Source of the DNA: an uncultured Sphaerochaeta sp.
GTDB taxonomy: Bacteria; Spirochaetota; Spirochaetia; Sphaerochaetales; Sphaerochaetaceae
Length of the DNA: 64,000 nt
Assembly: GCF_963676285.1 (NCBI RefSeq)
Contig: NZ_OY781063.1
Coordinates: 1,364,001 to 1,428,000, forward strand
Direction of reading: 5' to 3'
The stretch's first letter is position 1, and each line of letters begins with the position of its first letter. The translations under genes and the position numbers were made by a program. Shown piece after piece: positions 1 through 8,080 of the stretch. Below the pieces are notes generated by a model that saw only the letters and a program-made list of their open reading frames with translations, was not told the DNA's origin and ran no database searches.

Positions 1-2
1 TG

Positions 3-1082
3 GCTTGCAAACAGATTCAAACAACCATCATGTTTACTCGGTATCATCTGTTCTATGTCCGGGAACAATCACCTAAATTCTATCATGAGCTTACCACATG
101 CTTGGACCAGGTCCTCTCACGAGAGGGCATTGGCTGGGGAATAGGTTTGGTGGAATTTGAAGAGATCCAAGAGGAAGAACTTGAAGAGCTCTTCAGAAAC
201 GTCCTCGTAGCCTCAGAGACTGCCTTGGAAACAGAAAGCAAATTCTGCTTCTTTACCCAAGAGATGCAGAAGCAAGATAAGCGAAGAAACACTATTCTTG
301 CAGAACTCTTTGCTGCAATACAGGAACAGGCGATGGAGAAAATACATCTTCAATATCAACCCATTGCCTCCCTGGAAACAAACGAGATCAGTGAACTGGA
401 GGTGCTCTGCAGGTTCCAAAGCGATACGTATGGAATTGTATGGCCGGATGAGTTCATTCCCCTCTCTGAGATGAGTCGCCAGATCATCCCCCTGGGAACC
501 ATGATATTCCAAAAAGCATTCACATTCTGCAAGGTTCTCAAGGAGCGTGTGACGGACTCTCTTCGGCTTTCGATCAATGTATCAGTCGTTCAGCTCCTCT
601 ATCCTGACTTTCTCTCCAACCTCTATTCGCTGATGGACTTGTATGAAGTAGACCCTTCCTCACTCGTACTGGAGATTACCGAGTCATGCATTATCCCCAA
701 CTACCATGCGATGAATGCTTTGTTTTCCGATATCCAGAGCCATGGCATCACCCTGGCAGTAGATGACTTTGGGACAGGATACTCATCACTGGCTCATGAG
801 GAGCAACTCTCCCTTGAAGTACTCAAGATTGATAAAATCTTTATCGATGCACTCTCTTCTCTCCCAGAGGAGCGGGCATTGGTACAGGACATCATCTCCA
901 TGGGTCATAGACTTGGACGTACAATTATTGCAGAGGGAGTAGAGACTGCTGAACAGCGAGAACGACTCCAATGCTATGGATGCGACAAGATTCAGGGCTA
1001 TCTTGTCAGCAGACCACTGGATGCAGATGAAATACTGCAGTTCCTTGCGGAAAAAGATCTAGTTACCGAGAATGTCGGCTAG
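3..1082 (+). CDS. EAL-domain c-di-GMP phosphodiesterase, 5' end outside window
   Basis: The frame is open to the left edge, so the methionine at 30 is probably internal and the gene starts upstream. The first ~110 residues look like the tail of a degenerate GGDEF domain. The rest is an EAL domain that would hydrolyse cyclic di-GMP. The catalytic signature is intact: ELEVLCRF (the ExLxR motif), NVSVVQL, LEITES, DDFGTGYSSL, LKIDKIFI, EGVET and QGYLVSRPL, so all usual metal and catalytic positions are present. The 3' end overlaps the convergent hybrid kinase gene by 24 bp. A GGDEF-EAL composite is the likeliest full-length form, but the N-terminal sensor cannot be seen. Confidence 0.9.
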   Translation, partial: ACKQIQTTIMFTRYHLFYVREQSPKFYHELTTCLDQVLSREGIGWGIGLVEFEEIQEEELEELFRNVLVASETALETESKFCFFTQEMQKQDKRRNTILAELFAAIQEQAMEKIHLQYQPIASLETNEISELEVLCRFQSDTYGIVWPDEFIPLSEMSRQIIPLGTMIFQKAFTFCKVLKERVTDSLRLSINVSVVQLLYPDFLSNLYSLMDLYEVDPSSLVLEITESCIIPNYHAMNALFSDIQSHGITLAVDDFGTGYSSLAHEEQLSLEVLKIDKIFIDALSSLPEERALVQDIISMGHRLGRTIIAEGVETAEQRERLQCYGCDKIQGYLVSRPLDADEILQFLAEKDLVTENVG

Positions 1083-4064
1083 GTCCGCATCCTGCACAGG
1101 CTTCCGGAGAAAAGCGGTGATCCCGGCCTCTTTACAACGTCTTCTTACCTCCTCTCCCTGATAGGCTGAGACAGCGACAATCCTGGCAGACGCTGTTTGT
1201 TGCATAAGTATCTTGGTTGTCTCAATACCATCGAGCGAGGAAAGCGAAAGATCCATGAAGACAACATCGAAGGGTGCTTCTTTAAAGCGGATAATCGCCT
1301 CCTCCCCTGTCTCGGCTGTCTCTACCTGTACTTGCCATCGCTCGAGCTTCTGTTTCATCATAGCCCTGTTGATCACTGCATCGTCCACAACGAGCGCTCT
1401 CACTCCACGAAAGTCATAGGTAGGAGATAAATTGCGAATAGAGAGTTTCTTCAGAAACTCCAAATACCAAGTAAGCACTGACTGTCCCTCCAAGAGCCAG
1501 CCCTGTATCGGTAATGAGTCCTTGTATCGTTGGTACACTGCCCTATCGAATGTAGCCCCATAGAGGAACCATTTCTTGGGCACACGGGCATAACCTTGTA
1601 TGAGGGACTTCTCAAGCAGTTGTTCATGGAGAATGAGAATCTGCCCCTCATCTGAGGGAATCGCTGATGAGGTGTAACACTGTATCCTCTGCGCTTTCAG
1701 CAAGGAGAGGAACTGGGTAATTTGCCCGGTCACCTCTCCGACATAACAAACTGGAGGGAAATTGGGTTGTACTTTGAATTTGAGCGGTTTGCTGGATGTA
1801 TCAGTTATTGCAAAAGGAAGTGAGATGGTAAAGGTAGTTCCCTCCCCTATCTTGCTCTGTACGTCGTCTATGGACCCATGCATGGCGTCGACCAACTGCT
1901 TTACAATACTGAGCCCCAATCCATACCCACCGTCTTTTGAGGGGACAGGGGTTTTATCCCCCTGGGAAAAGAGATTCTGGACAGTATCCTCGTCCATACC
2001 TTTACCATGGTCATGCACGGAGAATCGCAAGACAGCCTGGTTAACGGTCAACTCACCCAGACTTACTGAAACCTTAACCGGTCCCTTTTCTGAGTACTTT
2101 ACTGCATTATGGAGAAGGTTGATGAGAATCTGGGCAAGACGGACACCATCTCCAATCAGATTACTGGGAATAGCCTGCTCATAGGATGTGGTGATGCTGA
2201 TCTCTTTCTCCGCTGCCACAACACTGAGCGCTTCCTTTGCGTTTTCTACCACTACCCACACAGAGAAAAGTTGCCGTTTTATCGTATACCCCTCCTTTGA
2301 GAAGGAAGAGTAGTCGAGAATGTCATGCAAGAGGTTTGTCAGGAACAAACTGCTTGCATGGATGGTGGAGAGACTGCTCCGCTGAATGCCGGTCAGAGTA
2401 CTCTTCTCCAGCTGGTTTCCTGCCTCCACAATTGATAGAAGGCTGTTATGGATATCATGACTGATCCTTGCATAGAAGTTCTGCATATAACGGTTGGTAC
2501 GTTCTTTTTCGTCAGCAAGATCACGGCTATGTTGCAGGGCTTGTTTCAGCTTCCGCTCGGACTGCATCCGTGCAAAGAACACCCCAAGCACATGGGCAAA
2601 AAAGTGCAACAACCCCCTCACCTGCTCTGGCCAATCCTTGTAATCTCTTACCATGTCAAAGCCGATAAACCCAATCAGCTGATGGCTTGCAGAAATGGGC
2701 TCTATCAAGAGAGAGGTTATCCCCTGCGGGAGCAGGATCTCCCTCTCCCCCTTCCAGGCATCTGGAAGGGCTGCGACATTCCTTATATAGATTTCCTGTC
2801 CATGCTGAAGGGTCTCCATCCACTTGGGCATCTTGCTGCAGGGTACCTTCTGTAGAATGTCCTTCTGAGGAGCAATTCCTGGGGCACACCACTCATGCGT
2901 ATTACTCGCAAAATCCTTCTGGGGAGAAAAGGTAAAGATATAGCTTCTTTCCGCCCCACTCCACCGACCCAGCTTTTCCAAGATATGGAGCAGTACATGC
3001 TCACTCTGCTCAACAGGCGTCTGGAGAAGCGTGAAGGTAAGGTTCAGCAGGAGATTGACGAACTGATTTGTATCATCTGCACACGGGTGAGGGCGCTCCT
3101 GTATTCTGAGTACTACATGTGTGTGATCATGCTGGGAGAGCAGCGGAGTACTGCTAATATGCAAACCAGATCTCTTTCCCCGAGGGGAAACATAGGAAAC
3201 AGTGGATGAAGAAGTATCCCCTGCAACAGGTATCAAGGTCTTCAGTTTAGTACCAACCAACGTTTTTGCTTCAACTCCAAGTAGCTTTTCACTGAGAGCA
3301 TCGGCAAATAGGATATCCCCATCTCTGTCCAGTATCAAAATACCAGGAGGAGCCTCGTGCAATATGGCGACGGAGGAATCGGTACTGTGATTAACTTCAT
3401 CTACAGCAAAGTAGCAGAGAACCCTCTGGTTTCTCTCCACCCAGTGGATGGTAGCCTTGAAGATTCTGTTATCACGATCGATCGGAGAGTGATAGAACAT
3501 GATTTGCTTACTCAGTGTGATACGCGCTCGCTCAAGTGAGATTCTGATATCCTCTGCAGTAGCCTGATCGAAGAAATCAGTGAATACCTGTCCGATAACC
3601 CGTTCGGCGGGAAGCTTGAGATACTGCTCCAGTTTGGTGGAAAACACTCTTAGAATACGATAATCAGTGTTCAGGGTGAACAGGAGGTCATGGGTGTATA
3701 CTCCTACAGGATGTCCACTCACTGCTGAATTACATGCTGGTGCGATAAGCAACGTGAAAGACTGCCCCTCTCTCTGGTGGTGCGCAGTAACCTGCAATCG
3801 CTTCCCCGTTGCTGTGACAACCTGGAAAGCGGATGCTCCTTCATCCTGTGCATGGAGCCTTCCATGTAATAGGGAAGGCTCCAAATCCAATACCTCAAGA
3901 ATGTGCTCTATGGTTGGGGAAGGGTATTTAAGGCCCAACAGTGTGCAGGCTTTACTGTTGATAGCCTGCAGTATGCATCTATCCTGCTGTGGAACTGTGA
4001 AGGAAAAAACACCCACATCGAGATAATCTAGAGGTGGTGTACAGTTCTGTTTGGTAGTTTTCAT
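1059..4064 (-). CDS. Hybrid sensor histidine kinase (PAS-PAS-PAS-GAF-HisKA-HATPase-REC)
   Basis: This 1001-aa protein has no obvious membrane segment and is probably a cytoplasmic sensor kinase. Three PAS-like modules occupy roughly residues 1-325 and a GAF-like domain about 335-500. HisKA follows, with phospho-acceptor His536 in RISHDIHNSL. The ATPase domain has the N box LINLLHNAVKY, G1 box HDHGKGMD and G2 box GYGLGLSIV. After a divergent receiver-like stretch (about 765-870, no clear acidic pocket) comes a canonical C-terminal receiver with acidic pair VVDDA, phospho-acceptor Asp938 (VFMDLSL) and conserved lysine in FLRKPVQ. Autophosphorylation and phosphorelay should be intact. No separate output protein is adjacent except the convergent EAL gene, which makes control of c-di-GMP turnover an attractive but unproven idea. 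Confidence 0.93.
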   Translation of the reverse strand: MKTTKQNCTPPLDYLDVGVFSFTVPQQDRCILQAINSKACTLLGLKYPSPTIEHILEVLDLEPSLLHGRLHAQDEGASAFQVVTATGKRLQVTAHHQREGQSFTLLIAPACNSAVSGHPVGVYTHDLLFTLNTDYRILRVFSTKLEQYLKLPAERVIGQVFTDFFDQATAEDIRISLERARITLSKQIMFYHSPIDRDNRIFKATIHWVERNQRVLCYFAVDEVNHSTDSSVAILHEAPPGILILDRDGDILFADALSEKLLGVEAKTLVGTKLKTLIPVAGDTSSSTVSYVSPRGKRSGLHISSTPLLSQHDHTHVVLRIQERPHPCADDTNQFVNLLLNLTFTLLQTPVEQSEHVLLHILEKLGRWSGAERSYIFTFSPQKDFASNTHEWCAPGIAPQKDILQKVPCSKMPKWMETLQHGQEIYIRNVAALPDAWKGEREILLPQGITSLLIEPISASHQLIGFIGFDMVRDYKDWPEQVRGLLHFFAHVLGVFFARMQSERKLKQALQHSRDLADEKERTNRYMQNFYARISHDIHNSLLSIVEAGNQLEKSTLTGIQRSSLSTIHASSLFLTNLLHDILDYSSFSKEGYTIKRQLFSVWVVVENAKEALSVVAAEKEISITTSYEQAIPSNLIGDGVRLAQILINLLHNAVKYSEKGPVKVSVSLGELTVNQAVLRFSVHDHGKGMDEDTVQNLFSQGDKTPVPSKDGGYGLGLSIVKQLVDAMHGSIDDVQSKIGEGTTFTISLPFAITDTSSKPLKFKVQPNFPPVCYVGEVTGQITQFLSLLKAQRIQCYTSSAIPSDEGQILILHEQLLEKSLIQGYARVPKKWFLYGATFDRAVYQRYKDSLPIQGWLLEGQSVLTWYLEFLKKLSIRNLSPTYDFRGVRALVVDDAVINRAMMKQKLERWQVQVETAETGEEAIIRFKEAPFDVVFMDLSLSSLDGIETTKILMQQTASARIVAVSAYQGEEVRRRCKEAGITAFLRKPVQDADLADILGN

Positions 4065-4406
4065 AGTAACCCTGTCGGTGCTCGATTCTTCCGCATTTCT
4101 TGCTCACGTAAAATGTAGTAAGTACCACGAATATTACCATACATAGATAAACTCGAAAAGCAATATGTGTGTCATATGTAAGAGAATAGTATTGTTTTTT
4201 CTTGGAATATTGTACAACCATGACATGCCATCCAATAAGCAAGGAAACAGCAAGTGTAGTCATTTGGCGCCATATTCGCCGGTATACTAGTGAGATCACT
4301 GAAGTTATAAGGCTATTCGACTTACCACATACCCTCTACCGTTTATAGACATGTGTCGTAAGACATTTCCTACAGGTAATTTTAGGGGGTTGTGCTATGC
4401 TTTGGT

Positions 4407-4452
4407 TGGAACACCTATGTACATTTCTCGGCCCTGTTCCAGGATACATAGG
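4407..4452. other. Two interleaved inverted repeats in a 405-bp intergenic region
   Basis: The region 4065-4469 lies between the hybrid kinase start and a small hypothetical gene. In it, TGGAACA (4407-4413) is complementary to TGTTCCA (4435-4441), and CCTATGTA (4414-4421) is complementary to TACATAGG (4445-4452). The arms cross, so as RNA they would form either a pseudoknot-like fold or two mutually exclusive hairpins. As DNA they could be overlapping operators. No other convincing gene or promoter was seen in this gap. Confidence 0.4.
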
Positions 4453-4469
4453 TTCTTGCACACTCTCCT

Positions 4470-4742
4470 GTGAGAGTTGTAAGCAAGGCACCACAAATAA
4501 GGAAACTAGAGGATTTGAGTGAAACTATGCTAGCTTATGATGTCCGAGTACATGCCAACGCCCCATTTGACTACTTCAGGGTTTTTTCTCACACCAAAAT
4601 ACCCGTTATTGCAGCATTTACACGCATTATTTGGTACGGATTTGATGAAGAAGGTCCTGCTGTGTATCGTAAGAACCCCCATACAGGCGAGGTGGCACGA
4701 ATAGACTACTATGAAGACCTCTCTCAGTGTTCATCGGTATAG
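4470..4742 (+). CDS. Small hypothetical protein
   Basis: I do not recognise this product. The reading frame gives 90 aa from a GTG at 4470. An ATG at 4527 preceded by GAG at seven-base spacing would give 71 aa and may be the better start. The protein is mixed polar and aromatic (FDYFRVFSHTK, IIWYGFDEEG) with no signal peptide or clear membrane segment. It lies between two divergently placed kinase modules, just after the crossed inverted repeats at 4407-4452. It converges on the response regulator gene with an 11-bp gap. It may be a real small gene, but coding potential was judged only by eye. Confidence 0.4.
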   Translation: MRVVSKAPQIRKLEDLSETMLAYDVRVHANAPFDYFRVFSHTKIPVIAAFTRIIWYGFDEEGPAVYRKNPHTGEVARIDYYEDLSQCSSV

Positions 4743-4753
4743 CAAGCACTGTC

Positions 4754-5362
4754 TTAACAGACGACGACAATCTTATAGAGGTCACTGAGAGAGTCTGCTC
4801 CAAGTTTTTCCATAAGTCGGCTCTTATAGGTGCTTATTGATTTAACCGATATCTGCAATTCATAGGCAATTTCCTTGATTGTCAGCCCTTTGGTCAAGAG
4901 CTTGAATACTTCCGTCTCACGTTCACTCAAGGTACTGAACAATGATGGATTTACTGCTTCAATTGTCTCTTCGGGAAAATACATTCCCCCCTGGGCAATC
5001 ACTGTAATCGCATGGCAGAGTACATGCTCACTACAGTTCTTGGAGAGATATCCTTGTGCGCCCAATTTCTTTACCTGTTCAATATAGAAGGAGGATGGGA
5101 ACATGCTCAGGATACAGATGGGAGGCAATTCTTTCCCAAAAGAAGACAGCTCAGCCAAGATTTCAAGACCGCTCTTGCCAGGAAGGGAAATATCCAAGAG
5201 GATGATGTCATAGGGGTCCTGTTCAGGGGAATCCAATGAGGTAAGAAAGGCCTCTCCGTCCGAGAACTCTGCAGCTACCTCCATCTCCGATTCCCTTGCA
5301 ATGATTGATGCAAGGCCGGCACGAAATAGGGATTGGTCATCCACCAAGGCAATGGAAATCAT
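4754..5362 (-). CDS. NarL/LuxR-family response regulator
   Basis: This 202-aa protein has an N-terminal receiver (about 1-120) with acidic pair Asp8-Asp9, phospho-acceptor Asp57 in ILLDISLPGKSG and the conserved lysine in GYLSKN. The C-terminal LuxR-type helix-turn-helix starts at LSERETEVFKLL and continues through IKEIAYELQISVKSISTYKS. Phosphorylation should alter dimerisation and DNA binding. The start codon overlaps the stop of the upstream kinase-like gene by ATGA, so the two are translationally coupled and likely partners. Targets are not visible in the window. Confidence 0.93.
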   Translation of the reverse strand: MISIALVDDQSLFRAGLASIIARESEMEVAAEFSDGEAFLTSLDSPEQDPYDIILLDISLPGKSGLEILAELSSFGKELPPICILSMFPSSFYIEQVKKLGAQGYLSKNCSEHVLCHAITVIAQGGMYFPEETIEAVNPSLFSTLSERETEVFKLLTKGLTIKEIAYELQISVKSISTYKSRLMEKLGADSLSDLYKIVVVC

Positions 5363-6144
5363 AGGCAGGGAACACTCCTTTCCTCAGAGAGGAATCGTGG
5401 GATTAGGATACTGATCATAAGTGTTCCACCATCTCCTTCCTCCACGGAAAGGGAACCCCTTTGGTAATACACAATTTTCCTTGCGAGAGATAGGTAGAAG
5501 TAAAACCTTTGGCTGGAGGGGAATAGGTCACCACGGTGAAGCTGATCAATCACATTACGGGGAATACACAAAGAATCACAGGTAATCTGGTAGTGGGCAT
5601 AGCTAGGCTCGATGAAAAGCTTGGTTACTATGTTGCCCTCTGGGGCAGCTCCCTTCAGCAAACATTCCCAGATGCATTTCAGCACCTGTGCCAGCAAGTG
5701 CTCATTTGCCCTGACCAAGGCATTTTCATCAATGGAGGTATAAAAGGTTATTGATCGTGCTTCAGCGTATCGCTCCAGGTATGCAGGAGCGGATTGTATG
5801 ACGGAAGATGCATCAATAACGTTTAGGGGATAGGTTGCTTCTTCCAAATGCAATACCGCAATGTTGCCCAGCAGCGTATCAAACCATTCAAACACGAAAT
5901 CCAACTCAGCTTCTGATCGTTCCCAGAGTTCCGGGGACTTCTCTGCAACACCAGACGCGAAGAGTTCTCTCATTGCTGAGATACTCACCAGTGGAGAACG
6001 CAGGTCATGGGCAATAGCCTCGAGTAATCCTTGCTGGAGAGTCGACCGTTCCAAGAGATCCTGATAGGACTTTTCAGCAGAGGACGAACTTGCTTCGCAT
6101 GCGCATCTCATGGTATGGGTGCTGGAATTCTGTTGCATATGCAT
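5359..6144 (-). CDS. Histidine-kinase-like protein with degenerate ATPase domain
   Basis: This 261-aa soluble protein carries a good HisKA H box, AIAHDLRSPLVSIS, with His46. The following HATPase-like region has lost the usual signatures. The position of the N box reads LKCIWECLLKGAAPEG, without the conserved Asn. There is no DxGxG G1 box, and the G2 region reads YFYLSLARKIVYYQRGS, without the glycine loop. It may therefore be a phosphotransfer or dimerisation partner that cannot bind ATP normally, or a highly diverged kinase. It is translationally coupled to the downstream response regulator. There is no transmembrane segment, so any signal is cytoplasmic or comes from another kinase. Confidence 0.82.
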   Translation of the reverse strand: MHMQQNSSTHTMRCACEASSSSAEKSYQDLLERSTLQQGLLEAIAHDLRSPLVSISAMRELFASGVAEKSPELWERSEAELDFVFEWFDTLLGNIAVLHLEEATYPLNVIDASSVIQSAPAYLERYAEARSITFYTSIDENALVRANEHLLAQVLKCIWECLLKGAAPEGNIVTKLFIEPSYAHYQITCDSLCIPRNVIDQLHRGDLFPSSQRFYFYLSLARKIVYYQRGSLSVEEGDGGTLMISILIPRFLSEERSVPCL

Positions 6145-6264
6145 TCGGATTGGAAAAGATCCACATGTCTCCTTTGAAAACTCTTGGACATCCTAGCAGT
6201 GTCTTACGCTCACAACAAGTCATTTTTTATTGGGTCTTCATGCACCTACTACCAAGGTTTTTCT

Positions 6265-6298
6265 CTATCTCTTTTTAATAGAGATAGGTATGCATACC
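6265..6298. other. Stem-loop and adjacent 12-bp palindrome in intergenic region
   Basis: The 6145-6546 gap holds CTATCTCT (6265-6272) pairing with AGAGATAG (6280-6287) around a 7-base loop. It is followed directly by the perfect palindrome GGTATGCATACC (6287-6298). The site lies about 120-150 bp upstream of the kinase-like gene on the minus strand. It could be an operator or a terminator remnant. Nothing else convincing is present in this gap. Confidence 0.35.
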
Positions 6299-6546
6299 AA
6301 ACGTTTTTCAAAGTTTCGTACGTTGTAAGCCAATTCCTACAGAGGCAATAGAGACAAAACAAGGACCACCAACACTTGGCAATAAACCCCTCCATACTCC
6401 TTCAGAACTCAGGGGCCAATACAGGTAAGGATGGCATAAATCTTATCTCTCTGCTGTTGGTGTTGTTTGTTTCCCCGATATCCTCCCTTTACACTACTGG
6501 ACAAGCTTCCCAGAACCAAGCACCATAGGAAGGCAAGGAGGTGCCG

Positions 6547-6951
6547 ATGCACAAGCACAAAGGTTCATGTCTCTGTGGAAACGTAACATTTGAGGTAGAA
6601 GGCGACTTTGAGTCTTTCTTTCTCTGTCACTGCAACCTATGCCGTAAGGATACCGGTTCAGCCCATGCAGCCAATCTGTTCTCCTCTTCTGCCACACTCA
6701 AATGGCTATCCGGAGAGAACCTGGTGAAAACCTTTGACTTCCAGGGAAGTGGGCATATCAAGAGTTTCTGCAGCGAATGTGGTTCAGCACTCCCCAACCT
6801 CCAGATGGAGGGAAAGCTGCTGGTAGTACCAGCTGGATCGCTCGACAGCGAGGTATCCTTACGCCCCAATGCCCACATCTTCAATTCCGACAAAGCTGAT
6901 TGGGATCATGACCTGGAGCACATACACCGTTTTGAAGGGCTGCCTGAATAG
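6547..6951 (+). CDS. GFA/CENP-V family zinc protein (glutathione-dependent formaldehyde-activating-like)
   Basis: This is a 134-aa zinc-binding protein of the GFA fold. The cysteine ligands are visible as GSCLCGNVTF near the N terminus, CHCNLCRKDTGS about 25 residues later, and FCSECGSALPN. The ATG at 6547 is preferred over a GTG at 6541 because AAGGAGG sits five bases before the ATG and would be too close to the GTG. Family members catalyse or assist glutathione adduct chemistry, but many are uncharacterised and substrate cannot be read from sequence. It stands alone between the kinase-like gene and the convergent GntR regulator. Confidence 0.88.
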   Translation: MHKHKGSCLCGNVTFEVEGDFESFFLCHCNLCRKDTGSAHAANLFSSSATLKWLSGENLVKTFDFQGSGHIKSFCSECGSALPNLQMEGKLLVVPAGSLDSEVSLRPNAHIFNSDKADWDHDLEHIHRFEGLPE

Positions 6952-7011
6952 GAGTGACTATGTAGGCATCTTTTGAGGGGAAAGAGGCTCAACATTGACC
7001 CTCATATTTCC

Positions 7012-7698
7012 TCAGACCTTTACCTCTGAGTAGAAATTATCATACATCTTCCAAGCAATCTGCTCACCCTTGAGCAGATGCTTGTCCATCAGCTGTTCAG
7101 CTTTCTTTGCATCTCCAATCTTCATCGCATCCAGAATGGAGATATGTTCCTCTACGGTTTTGGCAAGATTTTCTTTGGGGAAATTATGTTCATAACTCCA
7201 TAGTCGAAGGAGGTGGCATTGTTCATTTATTGGCAAGGACATCAGGAGCAAGCGCTCGTTCTCGCTGCTCTTTGCCAAAAGAGTGTGGAACTCGATGTCA
7301 AATGCAATGAACTGGCGTAGATCAACATCTGACTGTTCGCCCCAGTGGTATTGCAACGTATAGAGAGCATCGAGTTTCTCAGCAGTGAGACGTTCAGTTG
7401 CTGCAAAGGCAGAAAGTTTTTCCAGATATCTCCGGATGGAAAATATATCTTGAATTTCTTTACGTGAGGGATTGAATACAGCGTAGGATTTTCCATCATA
7501 TACCACAATACCTTGACCAACCAACAGTTTGAGTCCTTCTCGTACAGGAGTCATGCTTACACCTAACTGAGATGCCAGTGACTCTACGATCAACCGCTCC
7601 CCACGGTGGTACTGAAGGTTGAATATCTGTTCCTTTATTACGTTGGAGACTTCATCTCCAAGATATCGTTTGGATAAGGGTATTGCTGTTTTCTGCAC
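7012..7698 (-). CDS. GntR-family regulator with FCD ligand domain
   Basis: This 228-aa protein has an N-terminal winged helix (about 15-75; VESLASQLGVSMTPVREGL is the recognition region) and an all-helical FCD domain. The FCD domain carries candidate metal-ligand residues in FDIEFHTLLAKS and the C-terminal MDKHLLKG. FCD regulators usually bind small carboxylates or sugar acids. The gene is divergent from the tctCBA operon across a 382-bp region holding two GTATAC-centred palindromes, so it most likely represses that operon until the imported acid or a derivative is present. Ligand identity is unknown. Confidence 0.92.
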   Translation of the reverse strand: MQKTAIPLSKRYLGDEVSNVIKEQIFNLQYHRGERLIVESLASQLGVSMTPVREGLKLLVGQGIVVYDGKSYAVFNPSRKEIQDIFSIRRYLEKLSAFAATERLTAEKLDALYTLQYHWGEQSDVDLRQFIAFDIEFHTLLAKSSENERLLLMSLPINEQCHLLRLWSYEHNFPKENLAKTVEEHISILDAMKIGDAKKAEQLMDKHLLKGEQIAWKMYDNFYSEVKV

Positions 7699-7815
7699 TC
7701 TCTAACCTCGTTTGCCTTTCTACAATATACAGGGAACTTTGCAATTTGCAATAAATGATTGATTTCATCTAAAACGTATATCATAACAATAAACAATATA
7801 TCCCAGCATGTTTTG

Positions 7816-7835
7816 CATATTTAGTATACCATATC
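7816..7835. promoter_or_regulatory. Candidate GntR operator (upstream copy)
   Basis: GTATAC at 7824-7829 is flanked by ATAT on both sides (ATATTTAGTATACCATAT). This matches the GTNNAC-type centre typical of FCD GntR operators. It lies about 125 bp downstream of the regulator's start codon in the AT-rich shared intergenic region. Confidence 0.45.
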
Positions 7836-7994
7836 TAAAATAGGATTAACAAGATTTTTTATTTTGTATCTTCAAAAGGATTTTCGCCTTATTTCTATCT
7901 ATAAATAACATATATATTTCTCTTCTTCCCTTCTTTCAAATGTAGTATTCGACCAACAGGAGCAATGCGTATAAAAACCCCCGGAAAGTTTTTG

Positions 7995-8023
7995 TTGACT
8001 TCGTATATTGTATACTATATTCT
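7995..8023 (+). promoter_or_regulatory. Promoter of tct operon with embedded GntR operator
   Basis: TTGACT (7995-8000) and TATTCT (8018-8023) are separated by 17 bp. Between them lies GTATAC (8010-8015) in the near-palindrome TATATTGTATACTATATT. A regulator bound there would block RNA polymerase. The start codon of tctC is 58 bp beyond the -10 element, preceded by GGAGG. Confidence 0.6.
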
Positions 8024-8080
8024 ATATTCAACAAACACGATGCTTGTCATAGCATCGAAGAATTTTTTGGAGGTTTACTC

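Noticed and set aside
3979..4299. 106-codon minus-strand frame upstream of the hybrid kinase
   Set aside because: It overlaps the true kinase start in another frame, and shows no domain; the hydrophobic stretch is AT-rich chance.
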